From: JALYIM01 sp040003205
GTDB taxonomy: Bacteria > Acidobacteriota > Terriglobia > Terriglobales > Acidobacteriaceae
Assembly: GCA_040003205.1 (NCBI GenBank)
Contig: JBDUDA010000195.1
Location: 1-5,986 of the forward strand
Reading direction: 5' to 3'
DNA length: 5,986 nt
Part shown: positions 5,401 through 5,986 of the stretch, piece after piece
How positions within the stretch are numbered: position 1 is the stretch's first letter
How the letters are laid out: every line of letters begins with the position of its first letter
Made by a program: the position numbers and the translations under genes
Notes under the pieces: model-generated
What the model saw: only the letters and a program-made list of their open reading frames with translations
Database searches by the model: none
Told to the model about the DNA's origin: nothing

Positions 5401-5986
5401 CGCTTTGGATTTGGAGCTGCGCGGCGCAGGGAATTTGCTTGGCGGCGAGCAGAGCGGCCACATCGAGGCCATTGGATTCGAACTTTATACCCGCATGCTC
5501 GACCACGCCGTGCGCGAGATGAAGGGAGAGGTCAGTCCGGACGAAGCCGAGACGCAACTCAATCTCGGTTTGCTGATCCGAATTCCCGTCGAGTACATTC
5601 CGGAAGAAAACCAGCGCCTGCGAATGTATAAACGTATCGCCGGCGTGGAAACCGAATCGCAATTGAATGACGTGGGCGCTGAACTGCGGGATCGCTACGG
5701 AGAGCCTCCGCCAGCGGTGAGAAATTTGCTCGATTTCGCGTCGCTGAAATTGCTGGCGGGACGAGTCGGCGTGATCGGAGTAGATCGCAAGCGCGAGCTG
5801 GTGACGATCAAGTTCCGCCAGAGCGCCGCCATTGATCCCGGAAAGCTGGCGAAGTTTGTTTCCGCGCAATCGGGCGCAAAGTTCACTCCCGACGGTACAC
5901 TCCGATTCGCGTTGAAGGCAACGGCGGCGGACGAGGTATTGGACTACATCGAGAATCTGCTGGAGATGCTGGCGGGGGCGGAGGCG
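2471..5986 (+). CDS. mfd: Transcription-repair coupling factor Mfd, 3' end outside the window
   Basis: Mfd is a DNA translocase that removes RNA polymerase stalled at DNA damage and recruits UvrA. The reading frame is open for 1172 codons to the window edge; E. coli Mfd is 1148 aa, so few codons are probably missing. The UvrB-like N-terminal part has F-P-N-R-D-V-L-P (about 95-102) and the UvrA-contact region A-L-R-G-G-I-L-D (186-193); R188, R204 and F208 match E. coli R165, R181 and F185. The RNA-polymerase-interacting domain begins near residue 508 with V-G-D-Y-V-V-H-V-E-H-G-I-G. The helicase motor follows: F-x-Y-T-E-T-E-D-Q (628-636), Walker A G-D-V-G-Y-G-K-T-E (659-667), D-E-E-Q (760-763), T-M-S-A-T-P (784-789), T-T-I-I-E-N-G-L-D-I-P (899-909) and Q-L-R-G-R-V-G-R-S (929-937). 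R-G-A-G-N-L-L-G (984-991) and the C-terminal domain with I-P-V-E-Y-I-P (1038-1044) complete it. All motifs are in one frame, with no sign of a frameshift. The start at 2471 is a family-like M-V-L-P-F-V-R; an in-frame ATG at 2447 adds eight residues. Neither has a clear Shine-Dalgarno. Confidence 0.97.
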   Translation, partial: MVLPFVRDLFVDLEKLPAFTRVSSHFRENAGRIRVSGLTPSAKALTLVLLQRVAGRPIVIIEPENQAVDELIPVLQAFHELVGGSDPGSIVAFPNRDVLPFQSLSPHPEIQEERAVALWKIASGAVTMVVLPIAAAALRVRSADYYADLARTIRRGEGLDTEPLLRHLNTVGYTSTDVVEMPGEYALRGGILDVYSPEADRPVRIEFFGDEVDSIRKFDPATQRSSNPMDEALLLPLTETPVTEETLAAIHGRLSGRRITGAEEIVEQAMKAGGVTVFPGWEFYAPLAGAQCSIFDLLPEALVVNDEPEVLAREFDHIWTRVEEAHKRSGVGNLVKPTDLYFPPEELLQKIASIPGADLEHLGIERSDGNESVTFHSQPASRFHGSIPALLEEVKKQSAENHRVLIAVPNIGEVERLADAFSENSVPFRLGSRTRGGESYADETAYFAGELLASTLAKAYVPDGVIFPDANLAIFGARDLFDESESVVSRPQRSKSKVSAFLSDFRDLQVGDYVVHVEHGIGQYQGLKEINQGDGNAEFMLLEYAEAARLYVPLTRLDLIQKYRSSEGVKPALNHLGTATWAKTTARVKKAMKDMTDELLKLYAERKTAKGRAFSTDNAWMREFEDAFEYTETEDQDLAIVDMKRDMESSLPMDRLLCGDVGYGKTEIAMRGAFKAVNDNRQVAVLAPTTVLAFQHFETFKRRFAAFPVTIEMISRFRTPRQQKEIIQKVEAGKVDILIGTHRLLSKDIKFSDLGLLVVDEEQRFGVRHKERLKQMRKEVDVLTMSATPIPRTLHMSLVGLRDMSVIETPPKDRIAVQTVVASWDEKLIQSSIEQELDRGGQVYFVHNRVESIWEIAAKLQSLVPWARIAVGHGQMSQGELEKVMMKFMHHEADILVATTIIENGLDIPLCNTILINRADRLGLSELYQLRGRVGRSNRRAYAYLLLPADIELTPLARRRLAALKEFSDLGAGFKIAALDLELRGAGNLLGGEQSGHIEAIGFELYTRMLDHAVREMKGEVSPDEAETQLNLGLLIRIPVEYIPEENQRLRMYKRIAGVETESQLNDVGAELRDRYGEPPPAVRNLLDFASLKLLAGRVGVIGVDRKRELVTIKFRQSAAIDPGKLAKFVSAQSGAKFTPDGTLRFALKATAADEVLDYIENLLEMLAGAEA

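Overview
The window looks like chromosomal DNA of an uncultured or little-studied bacterium, most likely an Acidobacteriota (Terriglobia-type). The reasons are the moderately high GC content, the style of the small secreted Cys-containing protein at the left, and intergenic palindromes that start TGTCAT and end ATGACA, which I recall as common in that phylum. This placement is from memory and was not tested by a search.

Layout, left to right. Positions 1-237 hold no supported gene. They contain a large head-to-head repeat (34-174) built of two hairpin-bearing half-units, one of which ends in a plausible rho-independent terminator, then about three tandem copies of the half-unit's outer end (160-232). 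A minus-strand gene (238-696, TTG start with a good Shine-Dalgarno) encodes a small exported or membrane-anchored protein of unknown function. Positions 697-1042 are a divergent intergenic region: a weak promoter candidate for the minus gene, a second palindromic repeat (828-959), and a good sigma70-type promoter (1002-1030) placed so close to ispD that its mRNA would be nearly leaderless. Next come three plus-strand genes: ispD (1043-1771), ispF (1783-2328, 11 bp downstream) and mfd (from 2471, running off the right edge). A third, compact palindrome (2392-2445) lies between ispF and mfd.

How the genes work together. IspD and IspF catalyse steps 3 and 5 of the non-mevalonate (MEP) isoprenoid pathway; IspE, the step between them, is not in the window. 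The 11-bp gap makes ispDF almost certainly one transcription unit. Mfd is the transcription-repair coupling factor. It is metabolically unrelated and is separated from ispF by 142 bp that include a small hairpin and the palindrome.

I see no defence system, CRISPR array, RNA gene, transposase or prophage. The points most worth a second look are the repeat family, with a base-pair-preserving double change in its hairpins, the probable near-leaderless ispD transcript, and an IspF that lacks the usual GRGEG segment.
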